The notes beneath the pieces were generated by a model. That model was not told the origin of the DNA and ran no database searches. It worked only from the letters and a program-made list of their open reading frames with translations. A stretch of DNA of 64,000 nt from a bacterium D16-34 (lineage in GTDB: Bacteria; Actinomycetota; Coriobacteriia; Coriobacteriales; Eggerthellaceae). The first letter of the stretch is position 1. Every line of letters starts with the position of its first letter. The DNA is taken from NCBI GenBank assembly GCA_003612515.1, contig RAZB01000001.1, positions 372,001-436,000 of the forward strand, in the 5' to 3' direction. Position numbers and translations under genes: made by a program. Shown in pieces: positions 33,937-42,512 of this stretch.

Positions 33937-35322
33937 ATGACTGAAAAAACTCACCAACATGGCCGCACCATATCTCGCAACAAAACAAATCGCGAATGGG
34001 GTGCGTTTGTAACTGGTCACGCTCGCATTGCGGGAGACGATGCCGCAAACACAGCTGCAGCAACTGAGCTGAGCTCGCAAGAAGAGACCCCGCGCCAAAA
34101 GTCAAAATTGCTTTTGGTGCTTGCAGCTATGGGTCCGGGAATTGTTACCGCCATGGCGGGCAACGATGCTGGCGGTATTTCCACCTACTCCACGGTTGGC
34201 GCTCAATTTGGTTTCGCCACATTATGGGTCATACCGCTTATGTGCATCTTGCTGATTGTGGTTGAGATGACCGCAGCGCGCATGGGCGCAGTAACCGGCA
34301 AGGGCTTCGCCGCCCTTATTCGAGAGCGTTTCGGCATTCGCCTGACCGCTTTTGCAATGTTGGCGCTCCTTATTGGCAATGTATGCACGACGTTTTCCGA
34401 GTTCGCTGGCATTGCAAGCGGCATGGAAATGTTTGGCGTGTCGAAATATGTTGCGGTGCCCGTGGCTGCTGTGGCGGTTTGGTTGCTCGTAGTGGGCGGC
34501 TCATATAAGCGCGTGCAAAAAGTCTTTCTTATTCTGTCGTTTGTCTTTTTAACCTATGTTGTTGCAGCTTTTATGGCTGAACCAAACTGGGAACAGGCGC
34601 TCGAGGATACGGTCGTTGTGCATCTGGTTCAAGATCAGCAGTTTTTGTCGCTGGTTATTGCCATGATTGGCACCACTATTGCACCGTGGATGATGTTTTT
34701 CAACCAAAGTAATGTGGTGGAAAAAGGCCTCTCTGTCAAAGACATGTTTTCGCAAAAGGTGGATGTCATTGCAGGCACCATTGCAGCGTGTCTCGTTGCA
34801 TGGTTCATCATCGTAACCACCGGTACGGTTCTTTTCCCTGAAGGCATCCAGATTGATAGCGCAGCAGATGCCGCAGCAGCACTTGCGCCTTTTGCGGGGC
34901 AGTATGCTGAGGTGCTATTCGCTATCGGGCTGATTGCGGCATCGTTTTTGGCTGCATGCGTCTTGCCGCTGACCACCGCTTTTGTCATTTGCGAAGCATT
35001 CGGCTGGGAAGCTGGCGTGTCGTTCAAATGGCGTGAGGCACCCACTTTTAAAGGCATTTTCACCTTTGTCATTGCCTTTTCAATGGTGGTTGTGCTCATT
35101 CCCAACGTAGACCTCATGGGCATGATGCTAACTGCTCAGTTCGTAAACGGCATTGTGCTGCCAGTGCTTCTGGTATTTATGGCCATTATTGCTGCTGACA
35201 AGCGCGTGATGGGAGCATATGCTTCCCGACCGATTTCACGCGTGCTCATTTGGCTTACCGTGGGAATTGTTACGGTGCTTACAGCAGCGCTTCTGATCAT
35301 GCAGCTGTTAGGAATTGGATAG
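33937..35322 (+). CDS. SLC11/NRAMP-family transporter of the NRMT (Mg2+-type) group
   Basis: A 461-residue transporter with eleven or so helices. The first helix carries GPGIVTAMAGNDAGGISTYS, where classical Nramp has the DPGN metal-binding motif; here it reads as the NDAGG variant. Helix 6 carries TTIAPWMMFFNQSNVVEKG instead of the A/C-MPHN motif, so the metal-selecting Met is displaced. These changes match the NRAMP-related magnesium transporters (NRMT), a group described structurally from Eggerthella lenta. Mg2+ (or Mn2+) uptake is inferred. It follows the MgtE-N/CBS gene by 1 bp, which fits Mg2+ sensing. The first 45 residues are hydrophilic and non-conserved. A terminator follows. Confidence 0.9.
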   Translation: MTEKTHQHGRTISRNKTNREWGAFVTGHARIAGDDAANTAAATELSSQEETPRQKSKLLLVLAAMGPGIVTAMAGNDAGGISTYSTVGAQFGFATLWVIPLMCILLIVVEMTAARMGAVTGKGFAALIRERFGIRLTAFAMLALLIGNVCTTFSEFAGIASGMEMFGVSKYVAVPVAAVAVWLLVVGGSYKRVQKVFLILSFVFLTYVVAAFMAEPNWEQALEDTVVVHLVQDQQFLSLVIAMIGTTIAPWMMFFNQSNVVEKGLSVKDMFSQKVDVIAGTIAACLVAWFIIVTTGTVLFPEGIQIDSAADAAAALAPFAGQYAEVLFAIGLIAASFLAACVLPLTTAFVICEAFGWEAGVSFKWREAPTFKGIFTFVIAFSMVVVLIPNVDLMGMMLTAQFVNGIVLPVLLVFMAIIAADKRVMGAYASRPISRVLIWLTVGIVTVLTAALLIMQLLGIG

Positions 35323-35331
35323 ATACGCAAA

Positions 35332-35372
35332 GGAGCTGCGCCGATAAACCATCAAACGCAGCCCCCTTGTTT
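35332..35372 (+). terminator. Terminator after the NRMT transporter
   Basis: GG-A-GCTGCG pairs with CGCAGC-C-CC (one mismatch), followed by TTGTTT. Modest T-run; it lies between convergent genes. Confidence 0.6.
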
Positions 35373-35465
35373 GCTAAAGTGCCCGCCATAATATGCTCTC
35401 GCGCAGTGGTTTGCGCATTGTTGTGGTTTGGGGTATTACAGAGCCGACAAGCTTGCTATCGGCCT

Positions 35466-35936
35466 CTATGCAGTAACGAGACGTTCGCCTTCCTCTTGGA
35501 GACGAGTTGCCAAAAACTGCCTGCTATTGTCTCCATTGCTCACGCATTCTAGAAGTGATGCAACCGTTAGGCTTGATAGGAAAGCGTCCATGCTTTCTTC
35601 AATTAGGTCGTAGGTTTGCTTAATTTCTTGCACCATCTGACCACCTTTGCGTGCACTACGGCGTTCACGCGTGGCCATCTTTGAATCTTCGTCAAGCGCA
35701 TTGATTACGTCTAAAACGCTTATCTCGGAAGGATCCTGCGCTAAGCGATAGCCGCCATGTTTGCCAGGACGCGCTTCAATAATGTTTGCATTACGCAACA
35801 GTTGCGCAAGCTGGATTAAATAGTCGCGAGGAATTGACATATCTTCTGCTATGTCACGAGATGAGCACGTGGTTCCACGCGCCGCAAGATACAATACGGC
35901 ACGCATTCCATAATCTGTAGAAGCTTTGAATTGCAT
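35466..35936 (-). CDS. Rrf2-family transcriptional regulator
   Basis: A 156-residue winged-helix regulator of the Rrf2 family. The HTH (YGMRAVLYLAARGTTCSSRD, then RDYLIQLAQLLRNANIIEA) and the wing (GKHGGYRLAQDPSEISVLDV) are canonical. The three clustered cysteines that hold an Fe-S cluster in IscR and NsrR (near residues 90-105) are absent; that region reads ATRERRSARKGGQ. It is therefore unlikely to sense iron or NO through a cluster. The RBS AGGAG precedes the ATG. It faces a long AT-rich upstream region with a palindrome (36240-36262) that may be its own operator. Its target regulon is unknown. Confidence 0.9.
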   Translation of the reverse strand: MQFKASTDYGMRAVLYLAARGTTCSSRDIAEDMSIPRDYLIQLAQLLRNANIIEARPGKHGGYRLAQDPSEISVLDVINALDEDSKMATRERRSARKGGQMVQEIKQTYDLIEESMDAFLSSLTVASLLECVSNGDNSRQFLATRLQEEGERLVTA

Positions 35937-36382
35937 TGATTATCTCCTAACTCGGCGCCTCACTTTGGTGCTCAAAGCACTTCGGTAAGCAACCGTTTCA
36001 TCGTGGTTGCATCCATTCATTCTGCCCGTTATATTTAGAAACGACGCACTACACGCCAGGTCTCTTAACCTATACTGCCCATGAAATTTTGGATTAGTAA
36101 ACCTGAAAGTGCTTATGAGGCCTCTGATCGAATTTCTTGAGTAGGAGCAGCCCTAACTTCACCACGAGTGTACTCAATGCTTTAGACGATTATCAAGGTT
36201 AATGATGTGTTTGCAGGTTATATCGAATTAATTTGGTTACTTATATGACATACAGTCATCATATCGAAATTTGGTCGTTACCTGACCATTACTTTAGGAT
36301 GGTACGCGATTGTTGCTTTTAGGCGTCCCATTTTTGGGATAGCGATTATTTGATTACATGGGGTTATGTTAATGGAGTTCAA
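35937..36382. other. AT-rich divergent intergenic region with palindrome
   Basis: This 446-bp gap lies between the divergent Rrf2 and 5-formyl-THF cyclo-ligase genes. ATATGAC and GTCATCATAT (about 36242-36263) form an inverted repeat, and TCCCATTTTTGGGA (about 36327-36340) forms another. Base composition is lower in GC than in the flanking genes. These are candidate operators; no gene is seen. Confidence 0.5.
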
Positions 36383-37021
36383 ATGGTAGCAATTTCAAAT
36401 GAGACTCATCTGACCACAAAACAGGACATGCGTCGCGCACTCATTGAACGCAGAAATGCTATAGATCCCACGAATCGATCATCGCGCAGTGCCGCTATTT
36501 GCACAAAAGTTCATACCTTTTTGCTTAATACATTTGATCATGCTGCTAAACGCGTGGCCGTCTATTTTGCTATGAACTCTGAAGTAGATCTCATGCCGCT
36601 TGTAAAGCAACTTTTTCGCGAAGGATATAGCATTTGTTATCCGCTGATGGTAGCGCTGCCCGACTCAAAGCAGATGAGCTTTTTTGAAGTGAGCCAAGCA
36701 GATTTTGAGAAGGCAAACGGAGGCGTGTTGAACAGACAATTACATGCGTTTGATCAAAAAGAGTTGCAAGGACTTGAAGAGTTACAAGGACTTAGTTTGC
36801 GCGAAGTTGAACCAACAGAGATAGACGCAATTGTGGTGCCGCTGGTGGGGTTTGACGAGTGCGGTTATCGTCTTGGCTATGGTGGCGGGAACTATGATCA
36901 GTTTTTGCCAAAGCTTCGAGATGACGCTGCCATTGTTGGCGTAGCCTTTGAGGAGCAGCGCGTCTGTTCGGTACCGCGCGAGGCGCACGACTTAAAACTT
37001 CCTTTGATTATTGCTGGCTAA
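36383..37021 (+). CDS. 5-formyltetrahydrofolate cyclo-ligase
   Basis: A 212-residue enzyme that converts 5-formyl-THF to 5,10-methenyl-THF with ATP, recycling folate. Family marks are KQDMRRALIERRNAIDP near the N-terminus (ATP-binding basic segment), VYFAMNSEVDLMPLVKQLF, and the C-terminal block VVPLVGFDECGYRLGYGGGN followed by YDQFLPKL. The length is typical (about 180-210). The start at 36383 follows GGAG at a proper distance; an in-frame ATG at 36350 has none. It stands alone, convergent with the NhaC gene. A hairpin with its T-run on the minus strand (37027-37061) is shared. Confidence 0.92.
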   Translation: MVAISNETHLTTKQDMRRALIERRNAIDPTNRSSRSAAICTKVHTFLLNTFDHAAKRVAVYFAMNSEVDLMPLVKQLFREGYSICYPLMVALPDSKQMSFFEVSQADFEKANGGVLNRQLHAFDQKELQGLEELQGLSLREVEPTEIDAIVVPLVGFDECGYRLGYGGGNYDQFLPKLRDDAAIVGVAFEEQRVCSVPREAHDLKLPLIIAG

Positions 37022-37026
37022 CATAC

Positions 37027-37061
37027 CAAATAAAATGGGTGCCAGCAGTGCTGACACCCAT
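37027..37061 (-). terminator. Terminator of the nhaC gene at 37113
   Basis: On the minus strand ATGGGTG and CAGC pair with GCTG and CACCCAT (one mismatch), with a 3-nt loop, followed by TTTTATTT. Confidence 0.85.
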
Positions 37062-37112
37062 CAAGAAGCTCTTATGCGCCAATAATGTGCGCGCTTACTC
37101 TTTGTGCGCTTC

Positions 37113-38759
37113 TTAGTTCTTTTTCGCCTTCGGCTTTATCTTGTGCAAGATGGTAACCGCAATAACTATACCTACGACTCCAAAGATGAGCGAGACCCAC
37201 GGATTGAGCGTAAATCCTGCGATGATATAACCAACAAAGCAGAACACCATAACGAGTGAGGCATAGGGAATCTGCGTTGCAACATGGCGAAGATGATTAC
37301 ACTTCGCACCAGCAGAAGACAAAATCGTCGTATCTGAAATTGGCGAGATGTGGTCACCATAAACCGAACCAGCCAACGTTGCGCCAATTGCAACCAAGAA
37401 CAGCGGATCGTCCGCCTCAAACACACCAATTACGATCGGCAGAATAAGTGCAATGGTGCCCCATGAAGTGCCCATCGAAAAGCCAATGAATGCTGCAACA
37501 ATAAAGATGACAGCCGGCAAAAGTGCCAGACCAACACCCATGTTACCTAAGAAGCTTGACACAAACTCGCCCGTGCCCAAAAGGTAGCGGCACGTTCCGC
37601 CCAAACTCCATGCCAGCACCAAAATCATAATGGCGCCTACCATTGAGCGAACACCTTCGCTCATAGAATCCATGAAGCCAGAAAGCGTTGTCAAGCCGCG
37701 CGGCAAGAACATCGCTGCCGCTGCAACAAGAGCAACACATACGCCAACGCACAGACCCGTAACGGGATCTTCGCCAACAGCGGTAGCAAAATCAACGCCC
37801 TCGAAGAAACCGCCCACATAAAGCATACCCAAAATTGAGAAGATAATCAGCACCACAATGGGGATGATAAGGTCATAAACCTTGCCCTTGTCAGAGATGT
37901 TGAGGCCTTTGTACTCCTCAACCGTTTCTTGTGCGGCATCGTCAATGTCGGTTACCTCGGTCACCACGCTATTCAGATGCGGATGGGCCTCTTCGAAGTC
38001 CTCAACTGACTTGTCGCCCAACCCTGCGGTGGCAACTGCGTGCAATGCGCTGCCTTCTGATGGGATGTCTTTGCGAGCTTCTTCTTCTGCAGCACGCATG
38101 GAGCCAAAGTCTTCATTTGACGCCAGCATAAAGAAGACAAAGAAGATCGTGAGCAGCGCGTAGAAGTTGTACGGGATAGAAGCCACGAAGGTGTTAAAAC
38201 CGCCTTCACCAATATAGCCACCAACAGCAACCGCCCAGGACGATACCGGCGCGATGATGCAAACCGGAGCAGCTGTGGAGTCGATGATCCAAGCAAGCTT
38301 CTCATGACTGATATGGAAGCGATCCGTCACCGGACGCATAACTGCGCCAACCGTGAGGCAGTTGAAGTAGTCGTCAACAAAAATGATAATGCCCAGAATT
38401 GCCGTAAGAATCTGAGCCATCTTTGCGTTTTTGATATGAGTTGATACCCATTCAGCATAGGCACGCGATCCACCAGCCGTTGCAATTACGACGGTAAGCG
38501 CACCTAATAGCGCAAGGAATAACAACAGCGCTCCATTGCCGGCTATTTGCTCGGCCATCATGCGCGGCACCATGACAAAGGCCGCAATGAGTTGGTCAAA
38601 GCCGACGCCCGCCAAAGTGAACTGGTAAATGATCATGCCCACAAAGACACCAATAGTAAGTGACGAATACACTTCTTTGGTGACCAACGCCAACACAAGC
38701 GCCAGAATCGGAGGCACGATTGACCATAGACCAGTTGCGATCAGGTCAAATCCTTCCAT
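37113..38759 (-). CDS. NhaC-family Na+/H+ antiporter-like transporter
   Basis: A 548-residue membrane protein of the NhaC/ArsB-like ion transporter superfamily, with about twelve helices. Marks are IIFVDDYFNCLTVGAVMRPV, IAPVSSWAVAVGGYIGEGG and GFSMGTSWGTIALILPIVIG, followed by the family phrase SVYGDHISPISDTTILSSAG. A hydrophilic acidic loop of about 80 residues lies in the middle (EEEARKDIPSEGSA onward). The start at 38759 follows GAAGGGG; an upstream ATG at 38864 has none. Its leader (38760-38971) contains a nested hairpin and may be regulated. Distant members move amino acids, so the cargo is uncertain beyond the family level. Confidence 0.88.
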   Translation of the reverse strand: MEGFDLIATGLWSIVPPILALVLALVTKEVYSSLTIGVFVGMIIYQFTLAGVGFDQLIAAFVMVPRMMAEQIAGNGALLLFLALLGALTVVIATAGGSRAYAEWVSTHIKNAKMAQILTAILGIIIFVDDYFNCLTVGAVMRPVTDRFHISHEKLAWIIDSTAAPVCIIAPVSSWAVAVGGYIGEGGFNTFVASIPYNFYALLTIFFVFFMLASNEDFGSMRAAEEEARKDIPSEGSALHAVATAGLGDKSVEDFEEAHPHLNSVVTEVTDIDDAAQETVEEYKGLNISDKGKVYDLIIPIVVLIIFSILGMLYVGGFFEGVDFATAVGEDPVTGLCVGVCVALVAAAAMFLPRGLTTLSGFMDSMSEGVRSMVGAIMILVLAWSLGGTCRYLLGTGEFVSSFLGNMGVGLALLPAVIFIVAAFIGFSMGTSWGTIALILPIVIGVFEADDPLFLVAIGATLAGSVYGDHISPISDTTILSSAGAKCNHLRHVATQIPYASLVMVFCFVGYIIAGFTLNPWVSLIFGVVGIVIAVTILHKIKPKAKKN

Positions 38760-38841
38760 GTTTGTCCCCTTCTCATAGGATGTGCGAATTGACGCTGGTC
38801 CGCATGCCCCTTCGACACACTCTTTACGGCACAAAATGTTA

Positions 38842-38908
38842 CGAGGACGCAAGCCGAACAGCATTTATTCGCGATACGTGCGAATAGTATACGATGACAA
38901 GCGTCCTC
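38842..38908 (-). promoter_or_regulatory. Structured element in the leader of the nhaC gene
   Basis: GAGGACGC (38843-38850) pairs with GCGTCCTC (38901-38908), enclosing a second perfect 7-bp hairpin TATTCGC/GCGAATA (38866-38872, 38880-38886). It lies 80-150 bases before the start codon on the transcribed strand. A role in expression control is inferred. Confidence 0.5.
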
Positions 38909-38971
38909 AATCGAGTACATACCTGATAAATGTAGGTTTGCAAGCGCTAACGTTTTATGGCGCTGCCCGTC

Positions 38972-40549
38972 TTATACGTCAGCAGCAGCTCCGACCTCTG
39001 CGCTCTTGAGTTCCTCGGCTTCCAATTCGCGCTCGTACTCACGATCGATGGCGCCTTCGACCGTAGGCTTTTCGATCTGGAAGGGTACGCTTGGAGTAAA
39101 CAGGCTCACTACCGGCACCACAACAAGCGACAAAATCATCGCCAATGCACCGCAGTTAATCGGGCTTGCAATCAGGGGCGTGCCAACCATGCCCATGATC
39201 ATGTTAACGGCAGTTAAACCAACACCGATCACAAACGAGCACCACACAGCGGCTTTAGAAATCTTGCCGGAGTACAGACCCCACAAGAACGGACCTAAGA
39301 ACGCGCCGGCCAAAGCGCCCCATGAGTAACCCATGAGCTGTGCGATGAATACGATAGATGAGTGGTACTGCAAAAGAGCAATCAGCATCGAAATCAAAAC
39401 AAAGACGACGAGCAGAATACGCATTGAGATGAGCTGCTTTTTCTCAGACATGTCTTTTACGATGTTGCCTTTGATCATGTCAATCGTCAGCGTTGATGAC
39501 GACGTTAGCACCAGCGATGACAGCGTAGACATTGACGCTGAAAGCACCAACACAATTACCAGACCAATGAGAAGATCAGGCAGTGTTGAAAGCATCGTTG
39601 GGATAACCGAGTCATAGATAGGCGTGCCGTTTGCAGCGTATTCAATCTGGTCGGTATAAAGGCGACCAAAGCCTCCCAAGAAATATGAGCCGCCTGCAAC
39701 GACGAACGCAAAAATAGTTGAAATGATAGCGCCTTGCTTTACCGCAGGACCGCTTTTGATAGCGTAGAATTTCTGAACCATTTGCGGCAGACCCCACGTG
39801 CCAAGCGACGTCAGAATAACAACGCCTAATAAGTTAAATAAATCTGGTCCAAAGAAACTAATGAATGCACCTTGCATTTGAGTGCCTTCGGCAGGAATTT
39901 GCGAAAGCTGAATTATAGCCTCAGAAAAACCGCCATTGCTTAAAATTACCGCCACTATTACCGCCGTGATACCAAGCAGCATGACGATACCCTGAATAAA
40001 GTCGTTCATAACGGTAGCCATATATCCACCGAGTACAACATAGATGCACGTTACAACCGCCATGCCTATAACACAAACGTCGTAGGGCAGGTTAAACGCC
40101 ATGCCAAACAAACGCGACAAGCCGTTGTAAACCGATGCGGTATAGGGAATCAAGAAGACGAAAATGATGGCAGCCGCAGCAATGCGTAATGCTTTTGAGT
40201 TGTAGCGCTTGCCAAAAAACTCAGGCATCGTCTGCGCACCTAAACGATGTGTCATCTCTCGAGCGCGCGGGCCTAAAATCCACCAAGCAAGCAAGCTGCC
40301 TAAAATGGCATTTCCAATGCCAGCCCAGGTTGCTGCAATACCATACTTAAATCCAAATTGGCCTGCATAACCTACGAAAACTACCGCTGAAAAATAGCTC
40401 GTACCATAGGCGAAGGCGCTCATCCACGGTCCGACATTTCGCCCACCTAATACAAACCCATCAACGGTTTTGGTGGATCTGCGGCAATAAAGTCCAATGC
40501 CGACGGCTACGGCTATAAAGACCACCACAAGTAAAATCTTAACAACCAT
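38972..40549 (-). CDS. Sodium:solute symporter (SSS family)
   Basis: A 525-residue transporter with about thirteen helices, similar to PutP and other SSS members. Marks are GFVLGGRNVGPWMSAFAYGT (helix 2 region), YFSAVVFVGYAGQFGFKYGI, and SASMSTLSSLVLTSSSTLTIDM (the Ser-rich Na+ site segment of helix 8). The C-terminal 40 residues are charged. The RBS AAAGGAA precedes the ATG. The cargo is not predictable; amino acids, carboxylates and vitamins are all known in the family. It lies upstream of the NhaC gene on the same strand, with a 212-bp gap. A Na+ cycle is plausible, with NhaC supplying the Na+ gradient. Confidence 0.92.
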   Translation of the reverse strand: MVVKILLVVVFIAVAVGIGLYCRRSTKTVDGFVLGGRNVGPWMSAFAYGTSYFSAVVFVGYAGQFGFKYGIAATWAGIGNAILGSLLAWWILGPRAREMTHRLGAQTMPEFFGKRYNSKALRIAAAAIIFVFLIPYTASVYNGLSRLFGMAFNLPYDVCVIGMAVVTCIYVVLGGYMATVMNDFIQGIVMLLGITAVIVAVILSNGGFSEAIIQLSQIPAEGTQMQGAFISFFGPDLFNLLGVVILTSLGTWGLPQMVQKFYAIKSGPAVKQGAIISTIFAFVVAGGSYFLGGFGRLYTDQIEYAANGTPIYDSVIPTMLSTLPDLLIGLVIVLVLSASMSTLSSLVLTSSSTLTIDMIKGNIVKDMSEKKQLISMRILLVVFVLISMLIALLQYHSSIVFIAQLMGYSWGALAGAFLGPFLWGLYSGKISKAAVWCSFVIGVGLTAVNMIMGMVGTPLIASPINCGALAMILSLVVVPVVSLFTPSVPFQIEKPTVEGAIDREYERELEAEELKSAEVGAAADV

Positions 40550-40583
40550 CTTCTTTCCTTTACTCCTCTTCCCGGATGCTCAT

Positions 40584-40769
40584 TTATCGAGCACCCATCC
40601 CAACAAAGTGGTTCTCAAGTTGTTTTTCAAGGAGAGCTGACGGTTGTAGCCTTACACGCAAATAGGCTCTTGAGACAATATGCACATCACCAGCAGGTTC
40701 AGCATATGCAACGAGGCCTTTGCTTTGTAACCCTTCGTCAACTCGCCCCATCGAAGGCGCACACGACAC
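40584..40769 (-). CDS. Possible 61-residue ORF in the symporter leader
   Basis: A frame (residues SKGLVAYAEPAGDVHIVSRA among them) stands 35 bp before the symporter start on the same strand, downstream of a terminator. The composition is protein-like, but there is no good RBS, and no family comes to mind. It could be a small protein, a relic or chance. Confidence 0.25.
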   Translation of the reverse strand: MSCAPSMGRVDEGLQSKGLVAYAEPAGDVHIVSRAYLRVRLQPSALLEKQLENHFVGMGAR

Positions 40770-40780
40770 ACAGTCGCGGG

Positions 40781-40816
40781 CAAAAAAATAGCACCCGAAC
40801 GACGTGGTTCGTGTGC
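40781..40816 (-). terminator. Minus-strand terminator ahead of the symporter
   Basis: GCACACGAAC pairs with GTTCGGGTGC (one mismatch) around CACGTC, followed by TATTTTTTTG. It lies about 340 bases after the phenylacetate-CoA ligase stop and 230 bases before the symporter start. It may end the ligase transcript or act as an attenuator for the symporter. Confidence 0.85.
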
Positions 40817-41060
40817 TAAAAATATCGATCAGAGGCTGAGCTGATGAAGGACAGGCATGCAGATTTCTGAGCGAAATGCTCGCTCATAATTGCACAAGCC
40901 GCCTCGCCACAACATTGCTGAGCCACGTGCTGGCTCATTACAGCGCAAGCTGTATCAGTGTGTGCGATATGTCCGTCCAAGAAAAACATGCGCCTACTCT
41001 AGCACACTCCGTAAATGCTGTGAAACAAAATTTGGGTATTTTGGTTAGCATTACCACAGA

Positions 41061-41150
41061 GTGTGCTAGCTGCGGGTGCGAAAAGGCTTCACAGCGTGTG
41101 CTAGCTGCACGTCCTAAAAGGCTTCGCAGCGTGCGCTCGCTGCAGGCGCA
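41061..41150. repeat. 35-bp tandem repeat, about 2.5 units
   Basis: Units 41061-41095 and 41096-41130 share GTGTGCTAGCTGC at the start and AAAAGGCTTC in the middle. A third partial copy starts at 41131 (GTGCGCTCGCTGC). The array lies directly after the phenylacetate-CoA ligase stop, in a 608-bp gene-free stretch (40550-41157). The rest of that gap holds the terminator and the doubtful small frame listed separately. Confidence 0.85.
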
Positions 41151-41157
41151 ACGACAC

Positions 41158-42417
41158 TTAGTAGCGGCTATCAAAAATGCGCTTCGTCTTTTTCTCGCTG
41201 CGAGGCAACTCACCCATCGGAACACCTTTGGCATCCGGGGAGCAACCGCACTTCGCCTTGAACAGCAATGCAAGCTGTTCTTCGGCGCGCGTCTTGGCTT
41301 CGCCTTCAAGCGGAGTTTCAAACAACACCGTCAAGATATCTTTGCCAGAAATGTTTTCAATCATGACTTGGTATTCTGAACTGGCGCCATCGGTGATAGC
41401 GATAACTTCTTCCACTTGAGCTGGGAAGATATTGCAACCCTTCACCTTGAACATGTCGTCGGTACGACCAGTCAGCGTATCAATGCGCGGATGACGATGC
41501 CCGCACATACAGGTGCAATCCCCTGGCAAAATGCGCGTTAAATCATGCGTGCGATAACGAATGAGCGGAGCGCCTTGCTTGCGAAGGGTGGTCAAAACCA
41601 ACTCGCCGACTTCGCCATCTGGCAAATTCTTGCCCGTTACCGGATCTACAATCTCAATGTAGACATAGTCGTCCCACACATGCATTCCGTGATGTTCGTC
41701 ACATGAAATACCAATACCCGGTCCATATACCTCGGTCAGGCCATAAATATCATAAATCTCAATTCCCAGTTCATTGGAAATGCGGTTGCGCATCTTTTCG
41801 CCCCAACGCTCAGAACCAATGACGCCTTTGCGGAGATGAAGCTGATCACGAAGGTTGCGCTGCGCAATTTCTTCAGCCAACAAAAGCGCATAGGAACTGG
41901 TTGCGCACAGAACCGTCGACTTTAAGTCTTGCATCATCTTGAGCTGCTTTTCGGTATTTCCCGGACCCATCGGAATTGCCATGGCACCTAATCGTTCCGC
42001 TCCAAGCTGAAAGCCGATACCGGCAGTCCAAAGACCATAGCCCGGGGTGATCTGGATTCGATCAAGCGGCGTGATGCCGGCAACTTCATAACAACGAGCA
42101 AATTGTGTTGCCCAGTCTATAACGTCTTGCTGGGTGTAAGGAATAATTACAGGGGTTCCTGTTGTGCCTGATGAACTGTGAATGCGTACGATTTCTTCGT
42201 CAGGCACTGCTTGTAATCCAAGCGGATAGGCTGCGCGAAGATCATCTTTTTCGGAAAATGGCAGCTTCTCAAAATCCTCTTGAGACTGCACATCTGACAG
42301 ATCAATATCGGCGAATTTCTTTGCGTAGAAATCAGAACGAGCCTTCAAGCTCTTAAACTGACCTTTTATTAACTCAAGTTGCTCATCGGTCATGCGCATG
42401 CGTTGCTTCTTTCTCAT
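41158..42417 (-). CDS. paaK: Phenylacetate-CoA ligase family protein
   Basis: A 419-residue adenylate-forming enzyme of the PaaK family, joining aryl-acetates to CoA with ATP, or the reverse. The AMP-binding motif is SSSGTTGTPVII; others are DIYGLTEVYGPG, YRTHDLTRILPGDC and the C-terminal TGRTDDMFKVKGCNIFPAQVE hinge block. The length is typical (about 430). Start: the ATG at 42417 has no clear RBS. In-frame ATGs at 42399 and 42393, closer to the usual N-terminus MTDEQLELI, follow a weak AGAAG and are equally likely. With the indolepyruvate oxidoreductase 4 kb away, it probably handles aryl-acetyl-CoA from aromatic amino acids (inference). Confidence 0.92.
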   Translation of the reverse strand: MRKKQRMRMTDEQLELIKGQFKSLKARSDFYAKKFADIDLSDVQSQEDFEKLPFSEKDDLRAAYPLGLQAVPDEEIVRIHSSSGTTGTPVIIPYTQQDVIDWATQFARCYEVAGITPLDRIQITPGYGLWTAGIGFQLGAERLGAMAIPMGPGNTEKQLKMMQDLKSTVLCATSSYALLLAEEIAQRNLRDQLHLRKGVIGSERWGEKMRNRISNELGIEIYDIYGLTEVYGPGIGISCDEHHGMHVWDDYVYIEIVDPVTGKNLPDGEVGELVLTTLRKQGAPLIRYRTHDLTRILPGDCTCMCGHRHPRIDTLTGRTDDMFKVKGCNIFPAQVEEVIAITDGASSEYQVMIENISGKDILTVLFETPLEGEAKTRAEEQLALLFKAKCGCSPDAKGVPMGELPRSEKKTKRIFDSRY

Positions 42418-42512
42418 GGATTATGCACTACACGTCTTGAAGGCGTGTCCATGCGATTGTATCAAATGCACTTTCGCACGGCGCACCACAAGAATAAAGC
42501 GACCTGTTAACT

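Noticed and set aside
40781-40816. T-box leader for the symporter
   Set aside because: A terminator is present, but no T-box antiterminator word of the AGGGTGG type or specifier arrangement was found.
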